Shown here: one piece after another, positions 1-8,656 of the stretch
Layout: each line of letters begins with the position of its first letter
How positions within the stretch are numbered: the first letter of the stretch is position 1
Source of the DNA: Lachnoclostridium sp.
GTDB taxonomy: Bacteria; Bacillota_A; Clostridia; Lachnospirales; Lachnospiraceae
NCBI GenBank assembly: GCA_015057755.1
Contig: SVDR01000021.1
Coordinates: forward strand, 1-30,258
Direction of reading: 5' to 3'
DNA: 30,258 bases
The notes under the pieces: generated by a model
Seen by the model: only the letters and a program-made list of their open reading frames with translations
What the model was told of the DNA's origin: nothing
Databases searched by the model: none
Position numbers and translations under genes: made by a program

Positions 1-686
1 GATACGGAAGCCGGAGCTACCAGACCAGCTACAAATGTAACGATGATCGGGAATGCGATTCTTGTGAAACGGCTTACAGAACCCGGTCTGTACGGCATGC
101 GGATCATACGCTCTTTCTTTGTTGTAACGAGCTTGATCGCCATCGGCTGGATGATCGGAACGAGAGCCATGTAAGAATATGCTGCTACGGCGATCGGTCC
201 AATATAGTTGGAATGTAATACCTGGGATACCAGGATGGATGTCGGACCATCCGCTGCACCGATGATACCGATGGATGCAGCATCCTTAATATCAAAGCCC
301 ATTACTGCTGCAACCGCAATTGTAAGGAAAATACCAAACTGTGCTGCTGCACCAAACAGGAACATCTTCGGGTTAGAAAGAAGCGGTCCAAAGTCGATCA
401 TAGCACCGATACCGATGAACAGAAGAAGCGGGAATGCCTCAGATGCCTCGATACCAGTCTCGAATAACCACTGGATAATACCATGTGTCTCGCCAACGCC
501 CTCCATCATCTGATTTAACGCACCGGACTCCGGAAGGTTAACCAGGATTGCACCGAATCCCATCGGCAGAAGAAGTGACGGCTCATAGTCTTTTTCAATT
601 GCAAGGTAGATTAAAGCAATACCTACCAGGTACATTACGGCCTGCTGCCATGTGATAGACAGTAAACCAGTCCATAAAAACTCCAT
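1..686 (-). CDS. Na+-translocating decarboxylase beta subunit (partial, C-terminus outside window)
   Basis: Integral membrane subunit of the oxaloacetate/glutaconyl-CoA/methylmalonyl-CoA decarboxylase family; it couples decarboxylation of carboxybiotin to Na+ export. About 228 residues are visible of a family that is usually about 370-430 long; the rest lies beyond position 1. The sequence is strongly hydrophobic, and a GIIGAADGPTS stretch near residue 145 matches the conserved loop whose Asp is needed for Na+ coupling in OadB. The ATG at 686 is chosen because AAGGAGG (694-700) lies 7 nt upstream and the reading MEFLWTGLLS fits the family N-terminus; an ATG at 690 is out of frame. The gene follows a structured leader with its own promoter, so expression is probably controlled by premature termination. 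Which substrate the complex uses (oadB, gcdB or mmdB) cannot be told from this subunit. Confidence 0.9.
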   Translation of the reverse strand, partial: MEFLWTGLLSITWQQAVMYLVGIALIYLAIEKDYEPSLLLPMGFGAILVNLPESGALNQMMEGVGETHGIIQWLFETGIEASEAFPLLLFIGIGAMIDFGPLLSNPKMFLFGAAAQFGIFLTIAVAAVMGFDIKDAASIGIIGAADGPTSILVSQVLHSNYIGPIAVAAYSYMALVPIIQPMAIKLVTTKKERMIRMPYRPGSVSRFTRIAFPIIVTFVAGLVAPASV

Positions 687-770
687 ACATTTTCCTCCTT
701 GTAATAAAAAGTATTGATTGGTTCTGGGAAAAATTACTTTCAAAAGGGCTTTTTTAGAACTTTTGAGAAT

Positions 771-897
771 AAAAAAAGACCCTTGCAGACAGATTTTTTC
801 CCGTTCTGCAAAAAGTCTCGTTACCAAAACCGGTATGCACCGCCAGACACCCTCAGTGCCGCGCTGTTGACAGTACATTTCAACTACTCCCTCTTTG
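771..897 (-). promoter_or_regulatory. yybP-ykoY-like (Mn2+) riboswitch with overlapping terminator
   Basis: Leader RNA of the decarboxylase gene. Seen in the sequence: a 5' strand CAAAGAG (891-897) running into GGGAGUAG (884-891), a UGUCAACA (865-872), a small hairpin CGGU-GCAU-ACCG (831-842), and a 3' ACGAGACUUUUUG (809-821) whose CUUUUUG pairs with CAAAGAG. The 5' AAAG..GGGAGUAG and 3' CGAGACUUU pair is the hallmark I recall for the yybP-ykoY Mn2+ riboswitch. The 3' strand is also the left arm of an intrinsic terminator (805-818 pairing with 777-789, one bulge, several G-U pairs) followed by seven U (771-777). Aptamer and terminator are therefore mutually exclusive, which predicts an ON switch. 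The class is recognised from memory of the consensus, not a search; the central region fits less well than the two ends. Confidence 0.62.
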
Positions 898-906
898 AAC
901 ATTTAA

Positions 907-935
907 AATATAAACATTCTCTTAAAAAAAGTCAA
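907..935 (-). promoter_or_regulatory. Sigma-A-type promoter of the decarboxylase leader
   Basis: TTGACT (930-935), a 17-nt spacer and TATATT (907-912). Transcription would start near 900, directly at the first paired bases of the riboswitch-like leader. The -35 and spacer share bases with the T-run of the upstream corC terminator. Confidence 0.7.
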
Positions 936-976
936 GGGCTGATTTGCCAAATTTACGGATTTTTAGCAAATCAGCC
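924..976 (-). terminator. Terminator of the corC-like gene
   Basis: Perfect 11-bp inverted repeat GGCTGATTTGC (937-947 and 966-976 as complement) with an 18-nt loop, starting 7 nt after the stop codon. A run of seven T follows on the minus strand (924-930) but only after a 6-nt gap, so efficiency is uncertain. Confidence 0.6.
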
Positions 977-983
977 TCCTTAT

Positions 984-2294
984 TTATTCCTGCTCCGCAG
1001 TTTCCATTTCGCTCTGGGTCTCTGCAGCCTGTTTCATCTCTTCTTCATCCAGCATATAGATGTGGATCGTCTCAATACGGTTTCTTTCTACTTTCTCTAC
1101 CACAAGGCGCATGTTTTCGTAAACAACTTCTTCGCCCTCTTCCGGCAGATGATCCAGAAGACCGATAACAAAACCGCCGATGGAATCATAATCTTCTGAT
1201 TCTAAGTGAAGACCGATCTGGTCATTCAGATCGTCCAGTTTCATAGCCGCATCTACGGCAAATTCTTTTGCATTCAGTTTCTTGACAAGATCCTCTTCAT
1301 CCTCATCATATTCATCGCGGATCTCACCAACGATCTCCTCCAGCATATCTTCCATTGTGATCAAACCTGCAGTTGCACCATATTCATCCAATACGATCGC
1401 AATGTTGTTCAGCGTCTTACGAAGCTCTACCATCAGCTCTGCTGTTTTCTTAAACTCGTATGTGTACATCGGCTCACGAAGGTGATCACGAAGGCAGAAC
1501 TCTTTGTCGCTTTCCAGTAAGATCAGGTCTTTAATATTTACAATACCGATCACGTTGTCAGTTGTCTCTTCAAACACCGGATAACGGGTGTATTTTTCCT
1601 CGCGGAAAATGTCCAGAACTTCCTCGAATGTGGAATTTACATCAATGAAAGTCATGTCAATTCGCGGAACCATGATATCTCTCGCCACAGAATCGCCAAA
1701 GTCGAACACGTTATAGATCATTTTTTTCTCATCCGACTCAATAACACCTTCTTCATGGCTCACTTCCACGATGGTACGAAGCTCTTCCTCTGTAATCGCA
1801 TCCGGTTTCTTATTCGGATCGATGTGGAGAAGTTTCAGCACACCTTTCGCCAAAATATCAACAATATAAATAACCGGTGTCAGTACCTGCATCAGCAGAT
1901 AAATGGGCTTTGCGAATTTTAAAGCCATCGACTCGGAATAGAGTGTCGCAGTAGTTTTCGGTGTGATCTCACCAAAAATCAATACCAACAGTGTCAGAAC
2001 ACCGGTTGCTGCGCCGACATACGCACTGCCGAACACGTCTGTTACGAGAACCGTCATAAGGGAAGATGCGGAAATATTTACGATATTATTACCGATCAAA
2101 ATCGCACTCAGCATCTTCGGCTGGTTGTCAAGTACCTTTACAAGAATCTTAGCACTGCTAAGACCGGCATCCGCCAGTGTTCTCACGCGAATCTTGTTGA
2201 CCGACATCATCGCCGTCTCCGAAGATGAGAAAAATGCGGATAAACCTAATAGCCCAATTACAATAAACATCTGCAGGGCTTGCCCTGAATCCAA
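984..2294 (-). CDS. HlyC/CorC (CNNM/DUF21) family membrane protein
   Basis: Membrane protein of the family that includes Mg2+ exporters such as B. subtilis YqhB/MpfA and the CorC/PaeA proteins. Order: DUF21/CNNM membrane domain (about residues 1-185) with the conserved SSSETAMMSVN and IFGEITPKT segments, a tandem CBS domain pair (about 200-325) and a C-terminal CorC_HlyC domain (about 345-420), then a short acidic tail. The full length (436 aa) is typical. The longest ORF begins with GTG at 2303, but that codon overlaps the AGGAG at 2303-2307; the in-frame TTG at 2294 lies 8 nt after it, so TTG is preferred (MDSGQALQMF). Transcribed alone from its own promoter to a terminator. Ion or solute specificity cannot be told from sequence. 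Confidence 0.9.
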   Translation of the reverse strand: MDSGQALQMFIVIGLLGLSAFFSSSETAMMSVNKIRVRTLADAGLSSAKILVKVLDNQPKMLSAILIGNNIVNISASSLMTVLVTDVFGSAYVGAATGVLTLLVLIFGEITPKTTATLYSESMALKFAKPIYLLMQVLTPVIYIVDILAKGVLKLLHIDPNKKPDAITEEELRTIVEVSHEEGVIESDEKKMIYNVFDFGDSVARDIMVPRIDMTFIDVNSTFEEVLDIFREEKYTRYPVFEETTDNVIGIVNIKDLILLESDKEFCLRDHLREPMYTYEFKKTAELMVELRKTLNNIAIVLDEYGATAGLITMEDMLEEIVGEIRDEYDEDEEDLVKKLNAKEFAVDAAMKLDDLNDQIGLHLESEDYDSIGGFVIGLLDHLPEEGEEVVYENMRLVVEKVERNRIETIHIYMLDEEEMKQAAETQSEMETAEQE

Positions 2295-2359
2295 AAAAAT
2301 CACTCCTATTTCTAAAATATATTTTTCTGCGCATTTGGATGAGAATGCGTACGAGGCAG

Positions 2360-2388
2360 ATTCTACAATAACCCTTGCGGATTGTCAA
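2360..2388 (-). promoter_or_regulatory. Promoter of the corC-like gene
   Basis: TTGACA (2383-2388), 17-nt spacer, TAGAAT (2360-2365). It is back-to-back with the ABC exporter promoter in the same 250-bp divergent gap; the transcript would have about a 60-nt leader. Confidence 0.75.
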
Positions 2389-2456
2389 CTGGTGAGACCG
2401 CTCGAAATCATTAAATTTCCGTTAATTTTCAAGCAAAACTCCTTCTCCTCCATTGA

Positions 2457-2485
2457 TTGACTCTCGCTGAAAAGTTTCTTATAAT
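2457..2485 (+). promoter_or_regulatory. Promoter of the ABC exporter operon
   Basis: TTGACT (2457-2462), 17-nt spacer, TATAAT (2480-2485). The predicted leader is about 50 nt and carries GGAGG at 2531-2535 ahead of the ATG at 2545. No operator-like repeat or resistance-type leader peptide was seen. Confidence 0.8.
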
Positions 2486-2544
2486 AGAATGTATGGCAGT
2501 ATCATCATCTGTCATTCTAAAGTTTTATTCGGAGGCGCACTGCT

Positions 2545-4299
2545 ATGAAATACATCATCCGTTATGTGAAACCCCACCTGCCCACCATGGCATACGGTTT
2601 TACCATCAAGTTTACCGGAACGATCATGGAGCTCTTAATTCCATATATCCTTTCCTATATTATAGACGAAATTACGCCGCTCAATGACATTACCCTCGTA
2701 GTCAAATGGGGCCTCGTCATGATCGCATGTGCAGGTCTGGTATTTGTCTGCAACGTCTGGGCAAACCGCGTGGCAGCCGGAGTATCCAGAGATACCATTG
2801 AAACGCTCCGCTATGACCTGTTCCACAAGATTTCGTATCTTTCCAGCTCTCAGGTGGACAAGTTTACAATCCCGTCTCTGGTAACGCGAATGACAACCGA
2901 CACTTACAACCTGCATCGTACCTTAAATATGATGCAGCGAATGGGTGTCCGTGCTCCGATCCTGATGCTGGGAGGCATTGTGGTAACGATGATGATTGAT
3001 ACCCATTTATCTGCCATCCTCTGCATTTTGATTCCATTCATGAGCATTCTTGTGGCGTTTATCAGTAAAAAGAGTATTCCGCTGTTTGCCCAGTCCCAGC
3101 GCTCCGCAGACGACATGATCCGCGTGGTACGTGAAAATACCACAGGTGTACGCGTAATCAAAGCTCTCAGCCGTTCAGAACACGAGATGAACCGCTACGA
3201 TACCGTCAACAAGAAGCTGAACCACGATGAAATGAAAGCAACGATCACAATGGCAACGGTCAGCCCGGTCATCAACCTGATGTTAAATACAGGACTGGTT
3301 GCAGTCATCGTCGTCGGTTCATGGCGTGTATCGTCCGGAGAAATGAAGCCGGGTGCCATCGTCGCATTCCTTACCTATTTTACGATCATTTTAAATGCGA
3401 TCATGGCCGTTTCCCGTATGGTCACAATGTCCTCCAAGGCCATTGCCAGCGCAGACCGTGTGGCAGAAGTGCTTTTGACTCCGGCGGATATGGAAGTGAA
3501 GGAATGCACTCCGGAACTGTGCCCGCAGCCGGACGATTCCTATGCGGCATCTGCAGGTTCCAGCGCGCCTCCGCACATTGAATTTGATCATGTAAGTTTT
3601 TCCTATAACAAACGTGTGAAAAACCTGGACAATATCAGCTTCAAACTAGAACCGGGCCAGTCTCTTGGCATCATTGGACCGACCGGCTCCGGTAAGAGCA
3701 CACTGGCGCAGCTACTTCTGCGTCTCTATGACATTGACGAAGGTCAGATCCTCATTCACGGACGCGATATCACAACCTTCCCACTGCAGGAACTCCGCCA
3801 GAAATTTGGTGTCGTATTCCAGAATGATATGCTTTTTAAAGATACTTTGCATCACAACATTGACATGGGCAGAAATCTGACAACTGAAGAGCTCAATGAA
3901 GCTCTCGAAGTCGCTCAGGCCGCTCAGTTCGTCGGTGAAAGCGGCGGACTGGAACGCGATCTGGCGATCAAAGGCGCAAACCTTTCCGGAGGCCAGAAGC
4001 AGCGCGTGCTGATCTCCCGTGCACTGGCAGGACATCCGGAGATCCTGATCCTGGACGATTCCTCCAGCGCCCTCGACTACAAAACTGACGCCAAATTCCG
4101 AACGGCTCTCAATGACCGCTTCGATGCGACAACCACCATCATTATCGCGCAGCGCATCAGCTCCATCATGCACTGTGACCAGATTCTGGTTCTGGAAGAC
4201 GGACTCCCGCTGGGTCTTGGAACTCACGAAGAACTAATGGAAACCTGCGACGCTTACCGCGAGATCAGTGAAATTCAGATGGGAGGTGGAGAGTCATGA
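2545..4299 (+). CDS. ABC exporter half-transporter, subunit with degenerate catalytic residues
   Basis: Type IV (exporter) half-transporter: an N-terminal six-helix membrane domain (about 1-320) fused to an ATPase domain (about 345-580). Visible motifs are Walker A GPTGSGKST (378-386), Q-loop in VVFQNDMLF, a canonical signature LSGGQ (480-484) and Walker B ending D504. The catalytic Glu after Walker B is Asp505, and the switch His is Gln536. This is the pattern of the non-catalytic subunit of heterodimeric exporters such as BmrC/BmrD or TM287/288: it supplies the good signature motif to the partner's active site. GGAGG lies 9 nt before the ATG. Its stop overlaps the next gene's start by 4 nt (ATGA), implying coupled translation. 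Likely a drug, peptide or lipid exporter; the substrate is unknown. Confidence 0.93.
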   Translation: MKYIIRYVKPHLPTMAYGFTIKFTGTIMELLIPYILSYIIDEITPLNDITLVVKWGLVMIACAGLVFVCNVWANRVAAGVSRDTIETLRYDLFHKISYLSSSQVDKFTIPSLVTRMTTDTYNLHRTLNMMQRMGVRAPILMLGGIVVTMMIDTHLSAILCILIPFMSILVAFISKKSIPLFAQSQRSADDMIRVVRENTTGVRVIKALSRSEHEMNRYDTVNKKLNHDEMKATITMATVSPVINLMLNTGLVAVIVVGSWRVSSGEMKPGAIVAFLTYFTIILNAIMAVSRMVTMSSKAIASADRVAEVLLTPADMEVKECTPELCPQPDDSYAASAGSSAPPHIEFDHVSFSYNKRVKNLDNISFKLEPGQSLGIIGPTGSGKSTLAQLLLRLYDIDEGQILIHGRDITTFPLQELRQKFGVVFQNDMLFKDTLHHNIDMGRNLTTEELNEALEVAQAAQFVGESGGLERDLAIKGANLSGGQKQRVLISRALAGHPEILILDDSSSALDYKTDAKFRTALNDRFDATTTIIIAQRISSIMHCDQILVLEDGLPLGLGTHEELMETCDAYREISEIQMGGGES

Positions 4300-6050
4300 A
4301 ACGAAAAGCAACGTTAATCCGTATTTTCGGATATTTACTTCAACACAAAGTGCAGTTATTTGCGGTACTGGCTTTATCGCTTACCAGTAACCTCCTGGCT
4401 CTGGCAGGACCGAAACTTTCCGGAACCGCGATCAACCTGATCAGTGAGGGTGGGGAATCCGGCGTTATGGACTTTCCTCTGATTTATAAATATGCAGCTC
4501 TGCTCTTAGTGTTCTATGTGGCAAGTTCGATCATGAGCTATATTGTCAATGTTTCCATGATCCACCTGTCACGCAAAATCACCTATACGCTCCGCAGAGA
4601 CACCTTTAACCATCTGGTAAAACTGCCGGTCAGCTATTTTGATAACAACACCACCGGCGATATTTTAAGCCGTATTTCCTACGACATTGACACGCTGAAT
4701 GCCTCCTTATCCAACGATGTGGTTCACGTGCTCTCCAGTGTCGTAACGATCTCCGGCTCCCTGATCATGATGTTAAGCCTTTGTCCGAAGCTTTGTCTGG
4801 TGTTTACCGTAACGATTCCATTGGCGCTTGTGCTGGCATCCTACCTGACGAAAATGGTGCAGCCAATGTTCCGCGCCCGTTCAAAAGCCGCGGGTGAACT
4901 GAACGGTTATGTGGAAGAAATGATCTCCGGTCAGAAAACGCTCCGCGCCTACACTCAGGAAGAGCGCGTGATCGGAGAAATGGCGGTACAGAACAAGCGC
5001 CTGGTGGACGAGTATTTCAAGACCGACTACTACGCAACTATCATGGGTCCGGGAACCAATGCCACCAACAACCTGGCTCTGGCTCTTGTTTCCATTTTCG
5101 GCGCGATCCTCTTCCTCCGCGGTGAGATCGATATCGGCGGAATTTCTGCCTTTGTATTGTACTCCCGCAAATTTACCGGACCGATCCGCGAAGTGGCTGA
5201 GATTTACGGCGAACTGCAGTCCTCTCTGGCTGCTGCCGAGCGTGTATTTAAAGTTATGGACGAAGATCCGGAACCGGCTGACGCAGATGATGCAGTAGAC
5301 CTTCCGGTCGCTGAAGGCCGCGTGGAAGGAAATGTGGAATTACAGAATGTAAACTTTGGCTATACAAAAGACAAGGTGATTTTAAATAATTTCAGCATGA
5401 AAGCTCCGAAAGGCAGCCTGATCGCCATCGTCGGTCCGACCGGAGCCGGAAAAACCACTTTCATCAACCTGCTGATGCGCTTCTACGATATCGACAGCGG
5501 AAAAATCCTCGTGGACGGACTCAGTTCCACAGATATTACACGAAAGAGCCTGCGTTCTTCCTACTCCATGGTTCTTCAGGACACCTGGCTCTTCTACGGA
5601 ACGATTTACGAAAACATTGCATACGGACGCCCGGATGCAACCCGCGAGGAAGTCATTGCAGCAGCAAAAGCGGCTCATATTCATCATTATATTGAGAGTC
5701 TTCCGCAAGGCTATGATACCTTGCTCATCGATGACGGCACCAATATTTCCAAGGGACAGAAACAGCTTCTCACCATCGCACGTGCGCTTTTGATGAAGAC
5801 TCCGATGCTGATCCTAGACGAAGCCACCTCCAACGTTGACACCCGCACCGAGCACCAGATCCAGGCCGCCATGCGTGCACTGATGGAGGATAAGACCTGC
5901 TTTGTAGTAGCACATCGTCTGTCCACGATCCGCAATGCAGACTGTATCCTCGTTGTCCGTGACGGAAATGTTGTGGAGCAGGGAAACCATGAAGAATTGA
6001 TGAAACTGCGCGGCTTCTATTATGAAATGCATCAGGCACAATATCAGTAG
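4296..6050 (+). CDS. ABC exporter half-transporter, catalytically complete subunit
   Basis: Partner of the preceding gene, also 584 aa, with membrane domain (about 1-325) and ATPase domain (about 345-580). Walker A is GPTGAGKTT (380-388), Walker B ends D508 followed by catalytic E509, and the switch His is H540 in VVAHRLST. Its signature motif is altered to ISKGQ (484-488) instead of LSGGQ. Together with the first subunit this gives one consensus ATP site (Walker motifs here, LSGGQ from the partner) and one degenerate site, the usual arrangement of heterodimeric exporters. The ATG overlaps the upstream TGA; GGGAGGTGGAG lies just before it. The gene is followed by a two-way terminator. Confidence 0.93.
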   Translation: MKRKATLIRIFGYLLQHKVQLFAVLALSLTSNLLALAGPKLSGTAINLISEGGESGVMDFPLIYKYAALLLVFYVASSIMSYIVNVSMIHLSRKITYTLRRDTFNHLVKLPVSYFDNNTTGDILSRISYDIDTLNASLSNDVVHVLSSVVTISGSLIMMLSLCPKLCLVFTVTIPLALVLASYLTKMVQPMFRARSKAAGELNGYVEEMISGQKTLRAYTQEERVIGEMAVQNKRLVDEYFKTDYYATIMGPGTNATNNLALALVSIFGAILFLRGEIDIGGISAFVLYSRKFTGPIREVAEIYGELQSSLAAAERVFKVMDEDPEPADADDAVDLPVAEGRVEGNVELQNVNFGYTKDKVILNNFSMKAPKGSLIAIVGPTGAGKTTFINLLMRFYDIDSGKILVDGLSSTDITRKSLRSSYSMVLQDTWLFYGTIYENIAYGRPDATREEVIAAAKAAHIHHYIESLPQGYDTLLIDDGTNISKGQKQLLTIARALLMKTPMLILDEATSNVDTRTEHQIQAAMRALMEDKTCFVVAHRLSTIRNADCILVVRDGNVVEQGNHEELMKLRGFYYEMHQAQYQ

Positions 6051-6064
6051 CCAAATATTCCAAA

Positions 6065-6107
6065 AAAAGTACCTCAGAAACTTATTTTTCGTATCTGAGG
6101 TACTTTT
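6065..6107. terminator. Bidirectional terminator between convergent genes
   Basis: Perfect 14-bp stem AAAAGTACCTCAGA (6065-6078) with its complement at 6094-6107 and a 15-nt loop. A/T runs on both sides make it usable on plus (ABC operon) and minus (M20 gene, stop at 6119). Confidence 0.85.
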
Positions 6108-6118
6108 AATATTTTTAT

Positions 6119-7375
6119 TTAGAAATTTCTGGAAGAAAGTTCTCTGATATTTCCTTTGTACGGTGTGAACGGGATCTCGCCCTCGTAGTTCTGGAACTCG
6201 ATCACATAACCGATAGCTGCTGTGATACCTGCGATCATACCCTGATCGTCTACTTCAAACTCCGGTGTATGGTGGTTTGCGCCTGTTCCCATTGCATCAT
6301 TCTTAATGCCTGTGAATGTGATCACGCCCGGCCAGTACTTTAAGTACGCCTGCATACTCTCGCAAGCCATCCACGGCTGTGCTTTCGCAACGGCTTCTGC
6401 ACCGATATATTTCTTGATCGCATTCTGAGCGATCTCTGCGCATTTCTCATTGTTATAGTTCTCAAACAGCGGATCTTTCATGGAGATCACTTCGTATGTG
6501 CAGTGGTGGAGTTTACACTCAGCTTCGAGAACTGCCTTGAACTGATTCATGAACGGCTCACCCGCACCTTCAATATTGAATGTACGTGTTGTTCCCTCAA
6601 ATACCAGCTCATCCGGAATGATATTAAGTGCTGTACCACATGTCACTTTACCGATGGAAAATGTAAGGATCTCGGTCGGAGAAACGTATTTCATACGGTT
6701 CATATTCATGTGCGCGTAAATGCTGTGGAAGCAGTCTAATACACTGTGTCCGAGGTCCGGACGGGAACCATGACCTGCAAGACCATGAAGTTTGATACGG
6801 AAACCGTAACCGCCGGAGATAACTGCACCCGGCTCTGCAGAAACAGTACCGGATTCAACGTCCCATTTTACATGAGATGCCACGCAGGACTGAATCGGAA
6901 GTTTCATCTCTTCTACGATATACGGAAGGAGATTTGCCACCTGGCCGCCACCCTCTTCGCCTCTCTCGAAGCAGAGAACCACGTCACCATTGAGCTCATC
7001 CTTGATCTCATTTAAGATCTTCGCCTCAGCCAGAAGCATTGCTGTATGCATATCGTGACCGCACGCGTGAGAAACACCCGGAACCTTGGATACACAAACT
7101 TTCTTTCCAACCAGATTCTCTTCGCTCTCCTGAATCGGAAGTGCGTCCATATCGGCTCTCATCAGCACCATCTTGCCCGGTTTTCCGCCGTGGATCAGAC
7201 CAACGATACCGCCATCCGGAACCTCTGTCCATTCGATGCCCATGGAAGTCAGCTCGTTTTTGATCAACTCCAGTGTATTGAACTCAAAGCTTGTAAGCTC
7301 CGGATTCTCGTGGAGATGTCTGCGGATCTTCACTGCATAATCATAATTGTCCTGCGCTAATTTTAAAATATCCAT
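6119..7375 (-). CDS. M20-family metallo-amidohydrolase / peptidase
   Basis: Zinc or manganese hydrolase of the M20D amidohydrolase group (aminoacylases, N-acyl amino acid hydrolases, IAA-conjugate hydrolases). Metal ligands and catalytic residues are visible: C105-G-H107-D-M-H110, E140-E141 in RGEEGGG, H168, and a late HHTPEF with H368/H369; a GxAGHGSRPDLG loop near 200 marks the lid/dimerisation domain. The length (418 aa) is normal. The start ATG is 5 nt after AGAGGG (7381-7386), and that ribosome site overlaps the tyrS stop codon: the gap to tyrS is only 10 nt. It is therefore probably transcribed from the tyrS T-box promoter. The natural substrate is unknown; N-acyl or dipeptide substrates are an inference from the family. 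Confidence 0.88.
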   Translation of the reverse strand: MDILKLAQDNYDYAVKIRRHLHENPELTSFEFNTLELIKNELTSMGIEWTEVPDGGIVGLIHGGKPGKMVLMRADMDALPIQESEENLVGKKVCVSKVPGVSHACGHDMHTAMLLAEAKILNEIKDELNGDVVLCFERGEEGGGQVANLLPYIVEEMKLPIQSCVASHVKWDVESGTVSAEPGAVISGGYGFRIKLHGLAGHGSRPDLGHSVLDCFHSIYAHMNMNRMKYVSPTEILTFSIGKVTCGTALNIIPDELVFEGTTRTFNIEGAGEPFMNQFKAVLEAECKLHHCTYEVISMKDPLFENYNNEKCAEIAQNAIKKYIGAEAVAKAQPWMACESMQAYLKYWPGVITFTGIKNDAMGTGANHHTPEFEVDDQGMIAGITAAIGYVIEFQNYEGEIPFTPYKGNIRELSSRNF

Positions 7376-7385
7376 AATATCCCTC

Positions 7386-8609
7386 TTATTTCACAACCAC
7401 GCGGCGGAAATTCTTCTTACCACGTTTTACCACAATGCCTTCACCTGCAAACTGCTCTTTTGTAAACATTGCTTTGATATCTTTTACCACTTCACCATCA
7501 ACAGCAACGCCGCCCTGCTCTACGTTTCTTCTTGCCTCGGAACGGGATGCGCAGAGACCGGATTTCTGTACGATGGAAAGAAGGTCGATGGAACCGTCAA
7601 CGAAATCAGCGTCTGTTAATTCTGCTGTCGGCATTTCTGCTGCTGCACCGCCTGCGAATAATGCTCTTGCGGACTCCTGTGCCTTCTTCGCTTCTTCTTC
7701 ACCATGAACAAGACCTGTAAGCTCGTAAGCAAGGATCTCTTTTGCCTGGTTCAGCTGGCTGCCTTCCCATTTATCCATCTCGTCGATCTGCTCAAGCGGT
7801 AAGAATGTGAGCATTCTCAGGCATTTCAGAACGTCAGCGTCAGCCACGTTTCTCCAGTACTGGTAGAATTCGAACGGAGTTGTCTTGTTCGGATCAAGCC
7901 ATACAGCGCCGGACTGTGTCTTACCCATCTTCTTGCCTTCGGAGTTGAGAAGAAGAGTGATTGTCATAGCGTGTGCGTCTTTATCCAGTTTACGACGGAT
8001 CAGCTCTGTACCGCCAAGCATGTTGGACCACTGATCGTTGCCGCCAAACTGCATGTTACAGCCGAAACGACGGTATAACTCTAAGAAGTCGTAGCTCTGC
8101 ATGATCATGTAGTTGAACTCAAGGAAGCTGAGACCTTTTTCCATACGCTGTTTGTAGCACTCTGCACGAAGCATGTTGTTAACAGAGAAGCATGCGCCAA
8201 CTTCACGAAGAAGCTCTACGTAGTTCAGTTTTAATAACCAGTCAGCGTTGTTTACCATCATCGCTTTTCCGTCGGAGAAGTCGATGAAACGCTCCATCTG
8301 CTTCTTGAAGCAGTCGCAGTTGTGCTGGATTGTCTCAACAGTCATCATGGAACGCATATCTGTACGTCCGGACGGGTCACCGATCATCGCTGTACCGCCG
8401 CCGATGAGGGCGATCGGCTTATTGCCTGCCATCTGTAATCTCTTCATTAAGCAGAGCGCCATGAAATGACCAACATGTAAGCTGTCTGCTGTCGGGTCAA
8501 AGCCAATGTAGAATGTAGCTTTGCCTTCATTTACCATTTTTCTGATTTCTTCTTCATTTGTTACCTGCGCGATCAGACCGCGGGCAACTAACTCTTCATA
8601 AACACCCAT
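7386..8609 (-). CDS. tyrS: Tyrosyl-tRNA synthetase
   Basis: Class I synthetase that charges tRNA-Tyr. The HIGH-type motif is HVGH (45-48), the KMSKS-type loop is KMGKT (227-231), and an S4 RNA-binding domain occupies about 341-405. Tyrosine-pocket segments [13 protein letters not shown] and QFGGNDQW are present. Length 407 aa, normal. The longest ORF reaches 8708 but its extra 33 residues run through the T-box terminator; the true start is the ATG at 8609 ([10 protein letters not shown]), 9 nt after AAAAGGAG (8619-8626). Expression should rise when uncharged tRNA-Tyr accumulates. Confidence 0.97.
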   Translation of the reverse strand: MGVYEELVARGLIAQVTNEEEIRKMVNEGKATFYIGFDPTADSLHVGHFMALCLMKRLQMAGNKPIALIGGGTAMIGDPSGRTDMRSMMTVETIQHNCDCFKKQMERFIDFSDGKAMMVNNADWLLKLNYVELLREVGACFSVNNMLRAECYKQRMEKGLSFLEFNYMIMQSYDFLELYRRFGCNMQFGGNDQWSNMLGGTELIRRKLDKDAHAMTITLLLNSEGKKMGKTQSGAVWLDPNKTTPFEFYQYWRNVADADVLKCLRMLTFLPLEQIDEMDKWEGSQLNQAKEILAYELTGLVHGEEEAKKAQESARALFAGGAAAEMPTAELTDADFVDGSIDLLSIVQKSGLCASRSEARRNVEQGGVAVDGEVVKDIKAMFTKEQFAGEGIVVKRGKKNFRRVVVK

Positions 8610-8656
8610 TGTAATTTTCTCCTTTTCTTTTTCGGACAGCGGATCCGATATGGAAC

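Noticed and set aside
714..1199. 161-codon plus-strand ORF
   Set aside because: It is antisense to the riboswitch-like leader and the end of the corC-like gene, has no ribosome site and no recognisable protein pattern.
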